A DNA stretch of 64,000 nucleotides from CAWJLE01 sp963843645 (GCA_963843645.1 CAWJLE010000001.1:1116001-1180000); one strand, 5' to 3'; positions 8,266-17,221 are shown, counted from the stretch's first letter. Notes: generated from the sequence alone by a model not told the origin. Numbers and translations are program-made.

Positions 8266-8891
8266 GTCATCGCTCCCGGTCGTCCTTGCAGCGGGGCTTC
8301 GAACAGGCGTGTGTAAACCGCCCCCGTCCGTCTCAGGTCGCTCCGCATCAGGCTTACCTCGTTTACGCGCATCGAAGCGACCTGGTCGACCTGCCGTTCT
8401 CCGATCAATCGGCCCACCGCGCGCAGTTCGTCCGTGGACGCCGTGCGCTGGGCGCGCCCGAGTGTGAGGTGTGGCGTGAAGCCGCGCTCCTCCGTCGGGT
8501 AGCCGAGCGGCGCAATCTCGGCCTCCACCGCTCGCTGCAGGTCCGTCAGCACTCCACTCGCCGACTCGAGTCCGACCCACACCACTCTGGGTCGCTGCAA
8601 GTTGGGGAAGCAGCCCAGGTGGGCGAATGACAGCGGAAAGGACTCGAATGGCGCGCACGCCCGCTCAAGGCCGGCAGTGATCTGGGGAACCTGACCTGTC
8701 GGCACGTTCCCCAGGAACTTCAGCGTCAGGTGAATACCGCTGCTGGCCGTCCACCGCACCGGGTTGCCGGGCACCTGTCGCTTCAGCTCGCTCTGCACCC
8801 GATCGAGTGCTTTCAGCACGTCGGATTCCAGCTCGATCGCGATGAAGGCCCTGATCGTCCCGGGAGGCGCGCTCTGTCCTCTGTCTTCCAT
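8262..8891 (-). CDS. thpR: RNA 2',3'-cyclic phosphodiesterase (2H family)
   Basis: ThpR/LigT, 209 residues, opens 2',3'-cyclic phosphates on RNA to 2'-phosphates in the cytosol. Both catalytic H-x-T-x motifs are present as HLTL: one in GIHLTLKFLGNVP near residue 54 and one in GFTPHLTLGRAQ near residue 140. The N-terminal IRAFIAIEL and the phenylalanine-rich middle fit the family. The last bases overlap the SLOG gene start. It lies 15 bases downstream of the amidohydrolase, so one operon is likely. Confidence 0.93.
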   Translation of the reverse strand: MEDRGQSAPPGTIRAFIAIELESDVLKALDRVQSELKRQVPGNPVRWTASSGIHLTLKFLGNVPTGQVPQITAGLERACAPFESFPLSFAHLGCFPNLQRPRVVWVGLESASGVLTDLQRAVEAEIAPLGYPTEERGFTPHLTLGRAQRTASTDELRAVGRLIGERQVDQVASMRVNEVSLMRSDLRRTGAVYTRLFEAPLQGRPGAMT

Positions 8892-8906
8892 GCCCTCTCC
8901 CTGTCG

Positions 8907-9749
8907 CTATTCGGCAATGCGCAGAATGCGGCGAGCGTTATCGCCCAGAATCTTGCGTTCGTCGGCCGGCGGCATCCCGCTGACGCGCAACCGTCCCAGA
9001 AACCGATGCGGATCGATCAGGGGGAAATCCGTGCCGAACAGTAGCTTATCGGGCACGATCTCGGCGCCGATCTTGAAGATACGGTCGCGGTATAGGCGAG
9101 GCGATGCCGCCGTGTCGTAGTATACGTTTTTCAGCGTGGTCAGCAGCTCCGGCATTAGCTCGTAGAACATGAGGCCGCCGCCCCAATGAGCGCAGACCAG
9201 GGTGACGTCCGGGAACTGCTGCGCGAATCGGACCACTCCCCAGGGGGAGCTGCCGCCCTTGCCTGCGTACTCGTGGCCCACCGGCTCATTGGTGTGGATC
9301 AGGATGGGCAGATCGTGCCGGCGAGCCGCCTCGGCCAGAGGGCCCATGACCTTCGCATCGTCGATGGCGAAATGCTGCCCGGCGGGCGTCAGCTCGCCGA
9401 TGCCGCGCAGCCCGGCGGCGACGCAGCGCTCCACTTCCTGGACGGCCGCGTCGGGCTGTTCGGGGCTGATCGACGCGAATCCGACCAGACGCTCGGGAAA
9501 ACGGCGGACCGCGTCGATCACGTAGTCGTTCGCCTCGCGGCAGAGGCCCGGATCGGCGTACGCGAAGCCGAAAGTGACTGACTTGTCGACGCCGGCGCCG
9601 TCCATGGCCGCGATGAGATCTTCTGCGGGCACCATCTTCGATTTGGGATTGGAGTACAGCAGGCCGAACCATTCGTCCCGGCTCAGATAGGGCTCGCGGT
9701 TTCGACAGACATCGGGTGGGAATATGTGGGTGTGAAAGTCGATGATCAA
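8907..9749 (-). CDS. Amidohydrolase-related metal-dependent hydrolase (PF04909)
   Basis: A 280-residue TIM-barrel hydrolase of the Amidohydro_2 family. Metal-ligand motifs are visible: DFHTHIFP at the N-terminus, ILIHTNEP in the middle, VCAHWGGG, and LLFGTDFPL near the C-terminus (the Asp that completes the site). The family includes decarboxylases and lactonases of aromatic catabolism, but substrate cannot be read from sequence. It starts 17 bases below the small membrane protein gene and reads toward thpR in the same direction. Confidence 0.88.
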   Translation of the reverse strand: MIIDFHTHIFPPDVCRNREPYLSRDEWFGLLYSNPKSKMVPAEDLIAAMDGAGVDKSVTFGFAYADPGLCREANDYVIDAVRRFPERLVGFASISPEQPDAAVQEVERCVAAGLRGIGELTPAGQHFAIDDAKVMGPLAEAARRHDLPILIHTNEPVGHEYAGKGGSSPWGVVRFAQQFPDVTLVCAHWGGGLMFYELMPELLTTLKNVYYDTAASPRLYRDRIFKIGAEIVPDKLLFGTDFPLIDPHRFLGRLRVSGMPPADERKILGDNARRILRIAE

Positions 9750-9765
9750 GCCTCTAAACCTCGGT

Positions 9766-10176
9766 TTAGCCCACCGTCGTCGGTGCGAGGGTGGGTGATG
9801 GCATGGCGGTAGGCGTCGGCGTGACCGGGCGCGGTGACTCCACGGCGGTTGCTGAGCCGGACGACGTCCTCGTGGCCGGTGGATTCGTGTGCGGATCGTT
9901 GGTCGTCCTCTCGCCCGGTCGAGTCGGCGTGGGCGTCCGCGGGCTGAGCTCGCCAGGCGCCGTCACGGGCGCCTGGACAGGCGCGGGCGCCCGCCACGAT
10001 GCCTGGTCCTGCCCCGTCAGCAGGGCGGCGCCGAAGACGGTTACCACGACGCACGCCACGATGATGAGGTCTGGGACAATCCTGCCAGATTGATTGCCGG
10101 CCATTTGCGGCCTCGCTTCAGAGCGACCTGGTCCCTTAGGGGCCGACTTCGGGCGGCCCATCTCCTGTCTCGACAT
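9766..10176 (-). CDS. Single-pass membrane protein with Pro/Thr-rich extracellular tail
   Basis: A 136-residue protein with a basic N-terminal cytosolic part, one membrane helix (IVPDLIIVACVVVTVFGAALL, about 33-53) and a low-complexity tail rich in Pro, Thr and Ser. No domain is recognised. It follows the GAF-domain gene by nine bases and is probably co-transcribed with it. The tail looks like the exported stalks common in this window; there is no sortase-type sorting signal. Confidence 0.6.
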   Translation of the reverse strand: MSRQEMGRPKSAPKGPGRSEARPQMAGNQSGRIVPDLIIVACVVVTVFGAALLTGQDQASWRAPAPVQAPVTAPGELSPRTPTPTRPGERTTNDPHTNPPATRTSSGSATAVESPRPVTPTPTAMPSPTLAPTTVG

Positions 10177-10185
10177 GTCCGGCGT

Positions 10186-11691
10186 TTACCCCGTGCTCCC
10201 TGATTCCGCGCTGGTTTCGGCGGGCTTGAAGTTCTGCGACAGCTGGGCGAGCTGCCGGTTTCGTTCGGCCAGCTCTGCGCGCAGCGAGCGCACCGTATCT
10301 TCGATTTCGCCGACCGCCCGGCGGGCCTGCTCCAGCTGCCTCTGGGCTGCGGCCACCTCCAATGGCCTGGCCACAGCCGGCTCAACGGGCCTCGGCTCCG
10401 CAGCAACAGCAGGCTCGTTCGCCTGGGGGCGGGGCTTCGCGGTTCCGGGGCTGAGTCGCTGCGCCAGCTGCGCATGGGCGATGGCCGACCCGGCCAGCGT
10501 GGTGAGGAATCGTCCGCTGCCCTGCGCCTGGAGCGCGATCTCTTCTGCAGGCGCGTTGTCGACGATCAGCACGCCGACGGACCGGGGCCCGGACAACAGG
10601 GGCGTGATGGTCAGCGTTCTGCTGGAATCGCAGTGAATCGCGGACAGAAAGCCTTGCCAGGCCGGCGAATCGTCACTTCCGGCGTCCATCGTCACCGGGC
10701 GCTGGCGCATCAGAACGCGCCGCACGACGGGCAGAGACTTCAGTTCGAGCTGATTCTGGCCGGCTTCGTACGTTCCGTCCGCACGACGAACGGCAGCAAC
10801 CTGGATGCTCGTCAATTTGCGCGGGTCGAAGAGCAGGATGGCGCACAGGTTGGCCTCGAAGACTTTCAACACGCTCTGAGTGGCCCGCTCCAGAACGAGC
10901 GGCAGATCGACGGAAGCGCAGATGGGCTCCATTTCTTCGTACAGCCTCTGGGTATTTCGCAGTTGCGCGTCGTCGTCGTCGCGGTTGGACTCCAGCGCGC
11001 GCGTGACCAGGTCGCTGATTACGGCCCGATAAGTGGCCGCTACCAGCAGCGCGGAAGCAATCAGGTTGGCGACGCGCTCCCAGCCGGCAACGTTCGGCGG
11101 CCCCTGGTGCAGCCACAGATGCAGGACGTGACCGACCAGCAGGACGGCGAACGTCGACAGCACGAGGACCTTCTGTTGGACCGCACCACTGCGGAGAGCA
11201 ATGAGGCCCCACACCAGCAGCAGGATCTGCCAGACTTCCCACACGTATTCCTGCCAGTAGCCGTTGTAGCTCAACAGAGGGGATTGGCTCACCGCGGAGA
11301 ACCAGAGCGGAGCAAACACGCCGTAGACGATGAGTGCGAGGGCGAGGTTGATCAGACAGGCCGAGCGCGTGATTTGCCCGAGCCGGTTCTCGCGGGGTAA
11401 AAACGCATACAGAATCAGGGTCGCCGACACGAGATCGAGGCAGCGCTCCAGCGGAGGGATGACGTTCTGGGAGGCCACCCAACCCTGGGAGGCGACGAGC
11501 GCGGCGAACATGAGCAACAGCCGGGCAACGAGCAGCGCGCCGAAAGCGAAGACCAGGCGTTGCAATTCGACCTGCCGGTGCCTTTGCCACTCGTCGATGG
11601 CCATTCCGAACACAGCCTGAATGGCGAAGAGGACGATCAGGTGATAGATCAAGCCCCCAGGCGGAGCGCTCAGGATATCGACAATGCCCAT
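10186..11691 (-). CDS. Polytopic membrane protein with GAF domain and C-terminal coiled coil
   Basis: A 501-residue protein. Residues 1-225 hold about seven hydrophobic segments (for example LIYHLIVLFAIQAVFGMAI and VLVLSTFAVLLVGHVLHLW). Residues about 255-400 resemble a GAF domain (LPLVLERATQSVLKVFEANLCAILLFDP ... SVGVLIVDN). A Pro/Ala linker follows, then a heptad-like helix (about 445-485, AAAQRQLEQARRAVGEIEDTVRSLRAEL). No kinase, cyclase, GGDEF or phosphatase output is present, so it could be a sensory partner of another protein or a kinase relic. It has its own promoter. Confidence 0.72.
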   Translation of the reverse strand: MGIVDILSAPPGGLIYHLIVLFAIQAVFGMAIDEWQRHRQVELQRLVFAFGALLVARLLLMFAALVASQGWVASQNVIPPLERCLDLVSATLILYAFLPRENRLGQITRSACLINLALALIVYGVFAPLWFSAVSQSPLLSYNGYWQEYVWEVWQILLLVWGLIALRSGAVQQKVLVLSTFAVLLVGHVLHLWLHQGPPNVAGWERVANLIASALLVAATYRAVISDLVTRALESNRDDDDAQLRNTQRLYEEMEPICASVDLPLVLERATQSVLKVFEANLCAILLFDPRKLTSIQVAAVRRADGTYEAGQNQLELKSLPVVRRVLMRQRPVTMDAGSDDSPAWQGFLSAIHCDSSRTLTITPLLSGPRSVGVLIVDNAPAEEIALQAQGSGRFLTTLAGSAIAHAQLAQRLSPGTAKPRPQANEPAVAAEPRPVEPAVARPLEVAAAQRQLEQARRAVGEIEDTVRSLRAELAERNRQLAQLSQNFKPAETSAESGSTG

Positions 11692-11742
11692 CGCGTGGCC
11701 CTTTCAGTACGGCTATCGTTCCAAATGTCGCGGTTATGGGGA

Positions 11743-11771
11743 ATTATAGCAGCGTAGACGTTAGCCTGCAA
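11743..11771 (-). promoter_or_regulatory. Predicted promoter of the GAF membrane protein gene
   Basis: Minus strand: TTGCAG (11766-11771), 17 bases, TATAAT (11743-11748). The leader to the start at 11691 is about 45 bases. Confidence 0.7.
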
Positions 11772-11853
11772 TCGCCGGGACGAGCGCAACAATTGAACGC
11801 AATTGCCCCGATCGTCAGCGACAGGCGGAAAGATCGAATGCGAGTGCTCTGAA

Positions 11854-14268
11854 TCAGTGGCTGGCGTAGAGCTTTCGATAGATGCTGTAGTGCGTGTAGA
11901 TGCGCCTGACGTAGGAGATGGGCTCGCTCATCGGCATCGATTCCAGGAAGAGGTCGTCGTCCGGGTCCAGTTCCGCCGTCTGCCACCTCAGAACTCGACC
12001 GGGCCCGGCATTGTAGGCGGCCAGCGAGGCGGCCACGTCCTGGCCGAAGGTCTGCATCTGCCGCGCCATGTACCACACGCCGAAGCGCACGTTCAAGTAG
12101 GGGCGATACAGCGCGCTGCTGGCGTAGTTCTTCCAGGCCAATTGCTGCGCGATCCAATCGCCGGTAGTGGGCATGATCTGCATCAGGCCCCGGGCCCCGG
12201 CCCAGGAATTGACGTTCCACTCGAAGGCGCTCTCCTGCCGCACCATGGCCAGGACGAGCAAAGGATCCAGTTCTTTGTCCAGGGCATCCGCGACGATCAG
12301 GTCGCTGAAGTGCAAGGGGTGTGTCAGCTTCAGCACAAACGTGGGGACGGCTGCCCGCTTGTCGATCGGTGCGAGCTCGACCACCCGGTCCAGGCACGAA
12401 ATCGCCAGCCTGTAGAGACCCTCGTCGTTCAAGTACACGCCCAGGCGGTACAGGTCCAGCGGCGAATCGTTGTGGTCGGCTTTCAGTCCGCGGATCTGGG
12501 CGCCCGCGTCGTCGGTGAGGTCGAGCTGCCAGAGCAGCAAGCCTCGCTGCAGCCGGCCGTCGTTGAGCAAGGCCGCCGGCAGCGACGAGACCGATTCCTC
12601 TTGGGCCGGCTTCGCATCCTCCGGCAGCCAGCTCAAGAGCCACTGGTCCGCCTCGGCCTGCTCTTCGGCCGTCGGCGGCGACAGCAGCATGCTCTGCTGA
12701 GCCGATCTCTGGAAGAGCTTGCTCTTCCAGGTCTCCTGGAATTCCTCCGCCCGCGCGGCGTAATAGTCGTTGGGATACTTGTCTACGATTTCCTTCAACT
12801 CGACGCGTGCCTGGCCGTCGTTATCCTTGGCGTGATACAGTCGGGCCAGCCAGAAGAGCGCAGCCGGGCGGAGCGGGGAAGCCACGTATCCGTCCGCCAG
12901 CTTCCGCCACGCCGCAAGGGCGGTGTCGATTTCCTGGGCGCGAAAGGCGCACAATCCTGCCTGGTGCAAAGCCGCCGGCGCACGCTGTGCTTTAGGATAC
13001 TGGGTCTGCAGACCGGCGTAGGCAGCCGCCGCTTCTTTGAGCTGTCCCGCGCTCTCCAGGGTGCTTCCAGACAGCCACAGGGCCTCGGGCGCCAGTGCGT
13101 CGGCTGGGTGGTCCTTCACGAATTGTGCCCAGATATCGAGTGCTTCCGCGGTCTTGTCGGAAGCAGCGAGGGACTTGCCCTTGTTGATCCAGACCTCTCC
13201 CAGGCTTGCATTGTTGGGATAATGAGTTATAATATAGTCGTAGTGTTGCATGGCCAGGGAGTACTTGGTCAGTGCTTGATACGAGAGGCCAAGATAGTAG
13301 TGGGCCTCATCGACGTGCCCCGCAGGTTTTTTCAGGAAGCGCTCAAGCGCCTGAGCAGCGGGAGAGTAAGCGCCTCCATAATAGTCGATTGTGCCGCGCT
13401 GCAGTTCGTCGACTGTCTGTCCGGCGTTAACCAGTTCAATCAGCGAAAGATAAGCATATCGCGTCTTGGGGTAGGTGTCGATAGCGTGGCGGTAACGCGT
13501 GTAGCTATCGGTGGTCTGGCCCGCGGCAGCCAGTGCTTGCCCTGCAAGGTACTCAGCCTGAGCCTGAACAGCAGCGTCCTGAGTAGCTTGTCGTAGCGCG
13601 TCGGCAGTTGCAACAGCGGCACTGTAATTAGCCCCTTTGGTCTGCACATCGATAACGCCTTCCAACAGGTGCAGCTTCATGGGTTGGTCGATCGGGCCTT
13701 GCAGGCCGCGATTGTATACTTCCGCGGCGGCGGCGTAATCGCTGGCGGCGGCATAGCAGTCTCCCATGAGCTCGTCCACGAAGCTGGCCACTGTCTGGTC
13801 GGTCGTCAGGTACTTTTGATATCCAGTGATCGCTGCGGACCAATTGCCCAGTGCCTGGTAGGCGCGGCCCTGCAGGAATATGGCGCGCCCGAGACGCGAG
13901 TCGTTCGGGTAGGTGGCGATGAATTCGTCCAGGGCTTTAACCGCGTCCGCATACAGCTCAGCTTCGTAGCAGACCTGGCCCAACAGAAAACTGGCTGCGA
14001 CCCGCTCGCCGCTATCGGCCGGCGCGGTGGAGATCAGCTGCTGATAAGCCTGAATGGCCTTCTCGAACTCACCAATCGCCTGAAGCTGCTGAGCAGCGGC
14101 CAACTGATCCGCCGGTGACGACGCTTCAGGGAGCTGCGCCCGGCGAACCGGAGCGTCATCGGAAATCCCGGTGGCTTGCGCCGGGGTGGCGAGAGTCTGC
14201 ATCACGACCGGACCGGCCCACTGAGTGCACAGGGCCAGGATCACGACCAAAGCGAAAGTTTTCGGCAC
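11854..14268 (-). CDS. Secreted TPR-rich lytic transglycosylase (Slt-like)
   Basis: An 804-residue exported enzyme predicted to cleave peptidoglycan glycan strands. The signal peptide is MPKTFALVVILALCTQWAGP. Residues about 45-560 are tandem TPR/Sel1-like helical repeats (QAIGEFEKAIQAYQQLI, YADAVKALDEFIATYPND and others). The C-terminal SLT domain has the catalytic Glu 679 in VRQESAFEWNVNS, then GARGLMQIMPTTGDWIA and SLAAYNAGPGRVLRW, the full family signature. Soluble lytic transglycosylase 70 has a similar layout. It is intact, in contrast to many neighbours. Upstream lies the rho promoter region, divergent. Confidence 0.93.
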   Translation of the reverse strand: MPKTFALVVILALCTQWAGPVVMQTLATPAQATGISDDAPVRRAQLPEASSPADQLAAAQQLQAIGEFEKAIQAYQQLISTAPADSGERVAASFLLGQVCYEAELYADAVKALDEFIATYPNDSRLGRAIFLQGRAYQALGNWSAAITGYQKYLTTDQTVASFVDELMGDCYAAASDYAAAAEVYNRGLQGPIDQPMKLHLLEGVIDVQTKGANYSAAVATADALRQATQDAAVQAQAEYLAGQALAAAGQTTDSYTRYRHAIDTYPKTRYAYLSLIELVNAGQTVDELQRGTIDYYGGAYSPAAQALERFLKKPAGHVDEAHYYLGLSYQALTKYSLAMQHYDYIITHYPNNASLGEVWINKGKSLAASDKTAEALDIWAQFVKDHPADALAPEALWLSGSTLESAGQLKEAAAAYAGLQTQYPKAQRAPAALHQAGLCAFRAQEIDTALAAWRKLADGYVASPLRPAALFWLARLYHAKDNDGQARVELKEIVDKYPNDYYAARAEEFQETWKSKLFQRSAQQSMLLSPPTAEEQAEADQWLLSWLPEDAKPAQEESVSSLPAALLNDGRLQRGLLLWQLDLTDDAGAQIRGLKADHNDSPLDLYRLGVYLNDEGLYRLAISCLDRVVELAPIDKRAAVPTFVLKLTHPLHFSDLIVADALDKELDPLLVLAMVRQESAFEWNVNSWAGARGLMQIMPTTGDWIAQQLAWKNYASSALYRPYLNVRFGVWYMARQMQTFGQDVAASLAAYNAGPGRVLRWQTAELDPDDDLFLESMPMSEPISYVRRIYTHYSIYRKLYASH

Positions 14269-14306
14269 GGTTCCCTCGCAGAGGCTTGGATTGAATTGTC
14301 CGTTTC

Positions 14307-14334
14307 ATTATCGCGCACTACATAGCTGAGTCAA
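14307..14334 (-). promoter_or_regulatory. Predicted promoter of the lytic transglycosylase gene
   Basis: Minus strand: TTGACT (14329-14334), 16 bases, GATAAT (14307-14312). The leader to ATG 14268 is about 32 bases. Confidence 0.65.
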
Positions 14335-14379
14335 AATCGCCCCGGTCGTGCTCCAGATGTTGTTTAAAAAGCTCGATGA

Positions 14380-14421
14380 CCGTCAAAAACATTTGACGGG
14401 AAGATAGAATCGTGATATAAT
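14380..14421 (+). promoter_or_regulatory. rho promoter with an inverted repeat over the -35 box
   Basis: TTGACG (14393-14398) and TATAAT (14416-14421) are exactly 17 bases apart, a near-consensus housekeeping promoter. A perfect 8-bp inverted repeat, CCGTCAAA at 14380-14387 and TTTGACGG at 14392-14399, covers the -35 box and could bind a dimeric regulator, or could be chance symmetry around the TTGAC core. Confidence 0.78.
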
Positions 14422-14427
14422 GAGGAT

Positions 14428-14689
14428 GGCGAAAAGGGAACCTCTAGAACCTCACCGACACAGATTTTAAAGCTTCCTCACTATTTCACATAGATAGAGC
14501 GAAGGATTGACCCCATCGACAAAGCCCTGTCGTGAAGTGCTCCACTGCTCTTAGTCCGTTTTCAATAGTCTGGTGACGGGGGCGTAGAACGCCTTACGGG
14601 TGTTCTGCTATCTTGCGAGCGGGCTGTTTCTTGATAACTGGGGGTATACCTTACTTGCGGATTCACCCCACTCCTGGAGAGAAAAAGAA
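14428..14689 (+). promoter_or_regulatory. Long rho 5' leader with alternative hairpins
   Basis: From the predicted start near 14428 to GTG 14690 there are about 260 bases with no convincing gene. Two hairpins share bases: GGCGT-AGA-ACGCC (14581-14593) and an 8-bp stem from AGAACGCC (14586-14593) to GGGTGTTCT (14598-14606). They exclude each other, as in attenuators. rho is autoregulated through its leader in E. coli; a similar role here is inference. The remainder of the 421-base gap 14269-14689 holds only the two divergent promoters. Confidence 0.5.
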
Positions 14690-15937
14690 GTGAATATTGC
14701 TGAACTTGAACTCAAGACTCTGAACGAACTCCAAGAAGAGGCCCGCGAAATGGGCATCTCCGGCTACAGCCGACTCAAGAAGAACGATCTTGTGTTTCGG
14801 TTGTTGCGCGGTCAGGCCGAGAAGATGGGCTACATCTTTGGCGGCGGTGTGCTGGAAATCATCCAAGATGGGATCGGTTTCCTGCGTTCCGACCATTTGC
14901 TCCCGGGCCCCGAGGACGTGTACGTGTCGCAGTCGCAAATCCGTCGATTCGGGCTGCGTACAGGCGACCTGGTCATCGGACAGGTGCGGCCGCCCAAGGA
15001 CACCGAAAAATACTATGGGCTCTTGCGCGTGGAAGCGGTCAATGGGCTCGACCCCGAGACGGCCAAACTGCGTCCGAATTTCGAGGGCTTGACCCCGATC
15101 TTCCCGATGACCATGTTCCGTCTGGAGACGTCGCCTCAGATCCTGGCCACCCGCATGATCGACATGATCGCGCCGATCGGTCGAGGCCAGCGCGGGCTGA
15201 TCGTTTCGCCTCCCAAGGCCGGCAAGACCACAGTATTGAAGCAGATCGCCAACGGCATTACGTCGAACTACACGGACGTGCACCTCATGGTCTGCCTGAT
15301 CGGCGAGCGGCCGGAAGAAGTGACCGACATGGATCGGTCCGTGGAGGCGGAAGTAATCAGCTCGACCTTCGACGAGCCGGTGCAGGACCACGTTCGCGTG
15401 GCCGAGATGGCGCTGGCGCGGGCCAAGCGCCTGGTCGAGGGAGGGCGCGACGTGGCGATTCTGTTGGACAGCATCACCCGCCTGTCACGTGCGTACAACT
15501 TGATCGTGCCGCCAAGCGGTCGAACTCTGTCCGGCGGTCTCGATCCCGCTGCGCTCTACCCGCCCAAGCACTTCTTCGGCGCGGCCCGAAAGCTGGAAGA
15601 GGGCGGCAGCCTGACCATCATTGCGACCTGCCTGATCGATACGGGCAGCCGCATGGACGACGTAATCTACGAGGAATTCAAAGGCACCGGCAATATGGAG
15701 CTGCACCTGAACCGCAAGCTATCCGAACGCCGCATGTTCCCGGCCTTCGACATCGAACGGTCCGGCACCCGTCGAGAAGAGCTGCTGCTGGATCCCGAGA
15801 CACTCACCAAGGTCTGGACTCTGCGACGGATGGTATCGGCGCTGGGCGGCGGCCCGGAGGCGGTCATTCCTGTTCTGGAACGGCTAAACCGAACGAGTTC
15901 AAACGCGGAGTTCCTCGCTACGTTGAATAGAGAGTAG
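14690..15937 (+). CDS. rho: Transcription termination factor Rho
   Basis: Rho, 415 residues, hexameric RNA-dependent ATPase that ends transcription. The N-terminal domain (ELKTLNELQEEAREMGISGYSRLKKNDLVFRLL) and the cold-shock-like RNA site (GGGVLEIIQDGIGFLRS) are present. The ATPase core has Walker A PPKAGKTT, Walker B DVAILLDSITRLSRAYN, and the Q/R-loop regions (SGGLDPAALYPPKHFFGAARK). Length equals the family norm, without the inserts seen in Actinobacteria. I chose GTG 14690, ten bases after GGAGA; an in-frame GTG at 14600 would add a hydrophobic, unconserved leader and is unlikely. Confidence 0.96.
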   Translation: MNIAELELKTLNELQEEAREMGISGYSRLKKNDLVFRLLRGQAEKMGYIFGGGVLEIIQDGIGFLRSDHLLPGPEDVYVSQSQIRRFGLRTGDLVIGQVRPPKDTEKYYGLLRVEAVNGLDPETAKLRPNFEGLTPIFPMTMFRLETSPQILATRMIDMIAPIGRGQRGLIVSPPKAGKTTVLKQIANGITSNYTDVHLMVCLIGERPEEVTDMDRSVEAEVISSTFDEPVQDHVRVAEMALARAKRLVEGGRDVAILLDSITRLSRAYNLIVPPSGRTLSGGLDPAALYPPKHFFGAARKLEEGGSLTIIATCLIDTGSRMDDVIYEEFKGTGNMELHLNRKLSERRMFPAFDIERSGTRREELLLDPETLTKVWTLRRMVSALGGGPEAVIPVLERLNRTSSNAEFLATLNRE

Positions 15938-16019
15938 CTGGCTCTGTAACGAAACCGTTCCCAGGAGGAAGCCGATTCCAGAGCTGAACCACGGATCATC
16001 CGAGGCCGGTCAGCCGGTC

Positions 16020-17117
16020 ATGGCTGAGCCGAATAACAGCGGTCCTCAACGCCCTCGGCGCCCCGGTTCTGGCATGCGACGCGCCGAGCAGGCCTGGATG
16101 GCGACGAAACACATCTTCGCGGCAGGCGGTCTTACCGCCGTTGCCGTCAGGCGCTACGCTACACACTTGGGCGTCATCCTGTTGATCCTACTCGCTTTCT
16201 TCGTGGATCGACTGAACATCCCCGCCGCATCCGCCGTCACCTCCTTCACCCAGCATGAGGGCAGCGAGGTGACGGATTCGAAGCCGGTTTCTCTGCCTGC
16301 GCCACCCCCGGTCTCATTTCTTGCACTGACCAAAGCGGCCGTTTTGCGGACGACTATACCCGTGCGCGTGCGGACGGCGCCCTTCGTCTATCAGGTCCAG
16401 GCCGGCGACACGCTGCTCGGCATCGCGCAGAAGTTCCACATCAGTGGTGAAACCGTCATTTGGGCCAATGGACAGGAAAACGCTCCGGACGTGCTGAGGA
16501 TCGGGCAGGAACTCACCATCCTGCCGGTCTCTGGCGTCTACCACACGGTCAAGAAAGGTGACACGGTCCAAAGCATCGCGTCCCGATACAAGGTCGATCC
16601 GTCTGTCATTACCGGCTACGACGGGAACAACCTGAAGCCGCCCTTCGATCTCACTGCAGGGGAGCAGATCATCGTTCCCGGCGGAGAGAAGCCGATCGTC
16701 CAGCGCCAGGTCGTGCCCCTCGTTCAAGCGGCGGCTCCGAAAGGGGCTCAGACGGGATCGGGTATCTTCGGCTGGCCGACGGCCGGCTACATCAGCCAGA
16801 AGTTCTGGGCCGGCCACCCGGCCGTCGACATCGCCGGATACATGCGGGCGCCCGTCTACGCCGCTGACGGTGGCTACGTTGCGATCGCAGGCTGGAGCAA
16901 CGTGGGCTACGGGAACATGATTCTCATCAACCACGGGAATGGTTTCCAAACCATGTATGCCCATCTCGATTCCTTCCTCGTCAAGGCGGGCCAGTCGGTG
17001 ACGAAAGGCCAGAAGATCGGGCTGATGGGCTGTACCGGAAACTGCACGGGACCGCACCTGCATTTTGAAGTGCACAAGGGCGGCGTGTCGCGCAACCCCC
17101 TGGGCGTCTTGCCCTGA
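16020..17117 (+). CDS. LysM-domain M23 metallopeptidase (murein hydrolase or activator)
   Basis: A 365-residue envelope protein: membrane helix near 55-70 (HLGVILLILLAFFVDRLNI), two LysM modules (about 122-168, YQVQAGDTLLGIAQKFHI; and 172-220, HTVKKGDTVQSIASRYKV), then an M23 peptidase. The zinc site is seen as GHPAVDIAGYM (His, Asp) and the terminal GPHLHFEVHKGG. All ligands are present, so an active endopeptidase is likely. ATG 16020 has no Shine-Dalgarno; the frame is open to an ATT at 15975 that follows AGGAGG at 15963-15968. The gene follows rho by about 80 bases. Confidence 0.9.
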   Translation: MAEPNNSGPQRPRRPGSGMRRAEQAWMATKHIFAAGGLTAVAVRRYATHLGVILLILLAFFVDRLNIPAASAVTSFTQHEGSEVTDSKPVSLPAPPPVSFLALTKAAVLRTTIPVRVRTAPFVYQVQAGDTLLGIAQKFHISGETVIWANGQENAPDVLRIGQELTILPVSGVYHTVKKGDTVQSIASRYKVDPSVITGYDGNNLKPPFDLTAGEQIIVPGGEKPIVQRQVVPLVQAAAPKGAQTGSGIFGWPTAGYISQKFWAGHPAVDIAGYMRAPVYAADGGYVAIAGWSNVGYGNMILINHGNGFQTMYAHLDSFLVKAGQSVTKGQKIGLMGCTGNCTGPHLHFEVHKGGVSRNPLGVLP

Positions 17118-17156
17118 TTCACGCAGGTGTCTCACCTGAAGCGAGCATCGTATGCG

Positions 17157-17198
17157 AGCGAGGGTCTCAGCCTGGTTAGGCGAGACCCTCGCTTCCTT
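17157..17198. terminator. Terminator between the M23 peptidase gene and the convergent PBP gene
   Basis: A perfect 12-bp stem (17157-17168 with 17182-17193) whose loop folds into a further 4-bp stem GCCT/AGGC. It lies 40 bases past the peptidase stop and 24 bases before the end of the convergent PBP gene, so it can serve both. The T-tract is weak (TTCCTTA). Confidence 0.75.
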
Positions 17199-17221
17199 AT
17201 AGCAAGCAAGCCAGCCGTTCT

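Noticed and set aside
11783..11797. 15-mer AGCGCAACAATTGAA shared with 52770-52784
   Set aside because: One 15-base match is expected by chance in 64 kb, and the flanks do not match.
11803..13596. A 597-residue plus-strand open frame opposite the lytic transglycosylase
   Set aside because: Antisense to an intact enzyme with all SLT motifs; no ribosome-binding site or domain.
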